A stretch of 47,245 nt of DNA from a virus, in the IMG/VR virus record IMGVR_UViG_3300033571_006754, positions 1 through 47,245 of that record; one strand, given 5' to 3'. Below, piece by piece: positions 44,722 to 47,245 of the stretch (positions within the stretch are counted from its first letter, which is position 1; each line of letters opens with the position of its first letter). Position numbers and translations under genes: made by a program. The notes under the pieces were generated by a model. It made no database searches, had not been told where the DNA came from, and saw nothing but the letters and a program-made list of their open reading frames with translations.

Positions 44722-46099
44722 ATTTATGACAGCAGCAGAAGAAATGAAGGACAAACTAGGTCCTAGTCTATGCCTGGCCAAATGGCAACAGGTAAGCCTA
44801 CACTTGCCAACAGGACTTAATAATAGTTGTTATCATCCACCCCTGCATGAGATTGATTCGCAACCATTAGAGTTTCATCCAAGCGCCTTGCATAATACAC
44901 AGTATAAAAAAGAACAACGTCGTAAAATGCTTGAGGGTGAACGTCCTAAAGAGTGTAATTATTGCTGGACAATGGAAGATGCAGGACATCTAAGTGATCG
45001 CCATTACCGATCAGGTGAACCCTGGGCCGTTAGTCATTATGATGAGATAAAACAGTTACCATGGGACGCTGACGTAACACCTAGCTATGTAGAAGTAAAC
45101 TTCAGTCACGGTTGTAATCTAGCTTGCAGTTATTGTAGTCCACAGTTTTCGACTGAATGGGGTAAAGACATTGAACGTTGGGGTGCGTATCCTACAAAGA
45201 ATCCACATAACGACCCTATGCATTTTAAAGGACGTCGCCAACCTATCCCTGTTAGAGAAAACAATCCCTATGTTGAAGCGTTCTGGCGTTGGTGGCCTGA
45301 ACTATACGGTAGTCTTAAACATTTCCGCATGACAGGCGGCGAACCTCTGATGGACAAGAATACACATCGCGTGTTTGATTATATTCTAGCTATTCCTAAG
45401 AGTGATCTTCATGTTGATGTAACTAGTAATTTTAGTGTACCTGAGGAGTTATTTACAAAATATCTAACTAAAGTAAAAGAACTCTGCACAGGAACAAAAA
45501 TAGAACACTTCATGCAGTATGTGAGTCTAGACACAGGCATTGCCGAACATGCTGAATATATCCGTGATGGACTAGAGTTCCAACGTAATCAAGCCTATGT
45601 ACATCGTTATCTGACAGAAGTTCCTAATCGTAACAGTCTAACCTATATCATCACGATGAACAACCTTAGTATCTTAGGCTTACAACGTCTATTAGAACAC
45701 ATCTTAGAGTTGCGTAAGCTATATAGTACAACCTATCAACGTGTTTGGTTTGATACTCCTGTGTTGAGAACACCGCATTGGCAAAGCCTACAGATACTTC
45801 CTGAGAGCTATGTCGGCATCTTAGAGAATGTGGTTAAATGGATGAAACTACACAAGTTGGAAGAAGGTAGTGGACGCTTTGACGGATTTAAAGATTATGA
45901 AATACAACGACTAGAGCGTGATATTGATTGGATGAAGAAAGGCAAGAAATTGCATGAAAAATATCTACACGATACACGTGCTGATTTTTATCGTTTCTTC
46001 CATGAATATGATCAACGCCGTGGATTAAGTTTTGAGCAGACATTTCCACAGATGAAAGATTTTTGGCAGGAGTGTAAATGGCATGCTGAGAACCTCTGA
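44708..46099 (+). CDS. Radical SAM protein with N-terminal four-cysteine (twitch-like) module
   Basis: 463 residues, SD AGGA 10 bases before ATG. The radical SAM motif is C136-x3-C140-x2-C143 (CNLACSYC), with MTGGEPLM further on as the SAM-contact motif. N-terminal C22, C41, C83 and C86 have the same spacing as in the partial gene at 46648 (C25, C44, C86, C89), so the two are paralogues. HNTQYKKEQRRKMLEGERPK and ECNYCWTMED link the cysteines. Unlike the left-arm radical SAM genes, its base composition is like that of the core genes. The substrate is unknown; neighbours suggest a sugar- or sulfur-containing product. Confidence 0.9.
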   Translation: MTKSKFMTAAEEMKDKLGPSLCLAKWQQVSLHLPTGLNNSCYHPPLHEIDSQPLEFHPSALHNTQYKKEQRRKMLEGERPKECNYCWTMEDAGHLSDRHYRSGEPWAVSHYDEIKQLPWDADVTPSYVEVNFSHGCNLACSYCSPQFSTEWGKDIERWGAYPTKNPHNDPMHFKGRRQPIPVRENNPYVEAFWRWWPELYGSLKHFRMTGGEPLMDKNTHRVFDYILAIPKSDLHVDVTSNFSVPEELFTKYLTKVKELCTGTKIEHFMQYVSLDTGIAEHAEYIRDGLEFQRNQAYVHRYLTEVPNRNSLTYIITMNNLSILGLQRLLEHILELRKLYSTTYQRVWFDTPVLRTPHWQSLQILPESYVGILENVVKWMKLHKLEEGSGRFDGFKDYEIQRLERDIDWMKKGKKLHEKYLHDTRADFYRFFHEYDQRRGLSFEQTFPQMKDFWQECKWHAENL

Positions 46100-46664
46100 T
46101 ATTCCAAAAGACAAACATATCGTAGTGTACGCTAATTATCGGACTGGATCTACAGCATTTTGTGATTTTCTATCTAAAGAAACAGGGCTTGTTAATTATG
46201 ATGAGATATTTCATTCTAATATACCCTTTAAAAAACAATATCTAACTCAATCACCATCTATATTCAAAATTATGCCTGATCACATGGTTACAGCTGAATT
46301 CACTGATTTAGTTAGCAATGGTTTCAAAATAGGAATTAAACGTAGGTCTTTAGTAAATCAAATTGCAAGTTATTATATTTGTCATATGACTAAAATTTGG
46401 CATTATAAACAAGATGATATTTTTAATAATGACCTGTATGATATAGAAATCATTGACAATGAGTTAGTGAATGTAATCAGATACATACTAGAGTTAAATG
46501 ATACATACAATACCAGCAGTATACAAAAAGATATAGAATTTTACTACGAAGATATATTAGATATATTTTCTAAATCAAAATATTTTAGGTATAAAAAACC
46601 TAGTAATTATCAAGTATTATTAGAACGCATAGCAGGACTATTAGATAGTGCCAAAACAACCTAA
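46083..46664 (+). CDS. Sulfotransferase-like protein
   Basis: 193 residues, with AGGAG 10 bases before ATG and a 17-base overlap with the upstream gene. VYANYRTGSTAFCDFLSK (15-32) resembles the 5'-phosphosulfate loop of PAPS-dependent sulfotransferases, and IKRRSLVNQIASYY (85-98) resembles the 3'-phosphate site (R88, S96). It is shorter than most such enzymes (250-300 residues), so it may be minimal or have lost activity. Sampled lines are AT-rich. Lying between two radical SAM paralogues and after sugar genes, it could sulfate a glycan or a modified peptide; this is inference. Confidence 0.7.
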   Translation: MLRTSDIPKDKHIVVYANYRTGSTAFCDFLSKETGLVNYDEIFHSNIPFKKQYLTQSPSIFKIMPDHMVTAEFTDLVSNGFKIGIKRRSLVNQIASYYICHMTKIWHYKQDDIFNNDLYDIEIIDNELVNVIRYILELNDTYNTSSIQKDIEFYYEDILDIFSKSKYFRYKKPSNYQVLLERIAGLLDSAKTT

Positions 46665-47245
46665 CGAAACAGATTTAGAATACAAACGCAGAGTGATTGA
46701 TATTAAATCTGCGAGCTTCTGTGCGGCTAAATGGTACAACGCTACTATATGGTTAGGCAGTGGACAGACTACCAGTTGTCATCACCCGTTGCCACATGCT
46801 ATAGATGCGGAAGCGATTAAAACTAATCCTAGAGCAATACATAACACATTCCGCAAGAAAGAGGAACGTGCTATGATGCAACGTGGAGAACGTCCAAGTG
46901 GTTGCGAATACTGCTGGAAGATAGAAGACATGGGTAAAGATGCGATTAGTGATCGTGTTTATAAAACAGTTATATATAATGATGGAGATTTAGATGAAGC
47001 TTTCAATACTAATGCAGAACAAGACATTAACCTACAGACCTTGGAGATTGCTTTCGATCGGACTTGTCAGTTCGCTTGTAGCTATTGTAATCCAGCTTTT
47101 AGTAGCACTTGGGTTAAAGACATCCGGCGTAATGGAGGATATACCAATTTGGTTTCGGATGGCAGGAATCATTTCACTCATGAGCACGATAGTAGTCAGC
47201 TGTATACTATCACTGATGTTAATCCCTACGTTGAAGCCTTCTTCA
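46648..47245 (+). CDS. Radical SAM protein with N-terminal four-cysteine module, partial (runs off the right edge)
   Basis: The first 199 residues are visible. The best start is GTG 46648, with AGGA upstream and a 17-base overlap with the sulfotransferase gene; no ATG fits. C25, C44, C86 and C89 (C-x18-C-x41-C-x2-C) precede the radical SAM motif C140-x3-C144-x2-C147 (CQFACSYC). SFCAAKWYN, HNTFRKKEERAMMQRGERPS and GCEYCWKIED align with the gene at 44708, so this is a tandem paralogue. The GGE region lies beyond the window. Confidence 0.88.
   Translation, partial: MPKQPNETDLEYKRRVIDIKSASFCAAKWYNATIWLGSGQTTSCHHPLPHAIDAEAIKTNPRAIHNTFRKKEERAMMQRGERPSGCEYCWKIEDMGKDAISDRVYKTVIYNDGDLDEAFNTNAEQDINLQTLEIAFDRTCQFACSYCNPAFSSTWVKDIRRNGGYTNLVSDGRNHFTHEHDSSQLYTITDVNPYVEAFF

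Noticed and set aside
1-47245. CRISPR arrays, tRNA genes, integrase or IS elements
   Set aside because: None seen by eye on either strand; a tRNA scan would be needed to exclude tRNAs firmly, but no gap is long enough outside coding genes.

Overview
This 47 kb window is part of the genome of a T4-like tailed phage (myovirus), most likely from marine bacterioplankton. The assignment rests on recognisable T4 core genes: the recombination nuclease pair gp46/gp47, the late sigma factor gp55, and baseplate genes gp48, gp53, gp5, gp25 and gp6. It also rests on T4-type late promoters (TATAAATA or GATAAATA) and on several small proteins and fibre modules that I recall from cyanophage and pelagiphage genomes. 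The DNA is AT-rich. The exact host cannot be fixed from this window. No tRNA, CRISPR array, integrase or IS element was seen.

Layout. Left arm (1-8063, minus strand, early/middle type): gp55, then a radical SAM enzyme, gp47, a second radical SAM enzyme, gp46, a third radical SAM enzyme, two small basic proteins and a partial GIY-YIG protein. The switch point (8064-8137) is a 74-bp divergent region with a sigma70-like promoter facing gp55 and a perfect T4 late promoter facing the baseplate genes. Middle (8138-38859, plus strand, late genes): gp48-like tube cap, gp53, a hub protein with an N-terminal lysozyme-like domain, a gp5-like spike, gp25, gp6, a giant 4418-residue protein at the gp7 position, a short fibre-like protein, a small acidic protein, a conserved virion protein, three paralogous fibre proteins with an adhesin-like gene between the second and third, and a tail protein ending at a strong terminator. 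Right arm (38936-47245, plus strand): a conserved small protein, three putative DxD glycosyltransferases, a small conserved protein, a short UDP-sugar dehydrogenase, an epimerase, another glycosyltransferase-like gene, two radical SAM enzymes and, between them, a sulfotransferase-like gene.

How the parts work together (inference). gp55, made early, would direct host RNA polymerase to the GATAAATA/TATAAATA promoters of the structural genes. gp46/gp47 would process DNA ends for recombination-dependent replication. The right arm looks like a glycan or other small-molecule modification pathway, coupled by ATGA and other short overlaps. Five radical SAM genes, four sharing an N-terminal four-cysteine module, are the main unexplained system. 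Other unusual points are a seven-blade FG-GAP propeller inside the giant baseplate-associated protein, and three late promoters placed exactly five bases before an ATG, which predicts leaderless late mRNAs. Gaps between genes are all under about 80 bases, and what they hold is listed.
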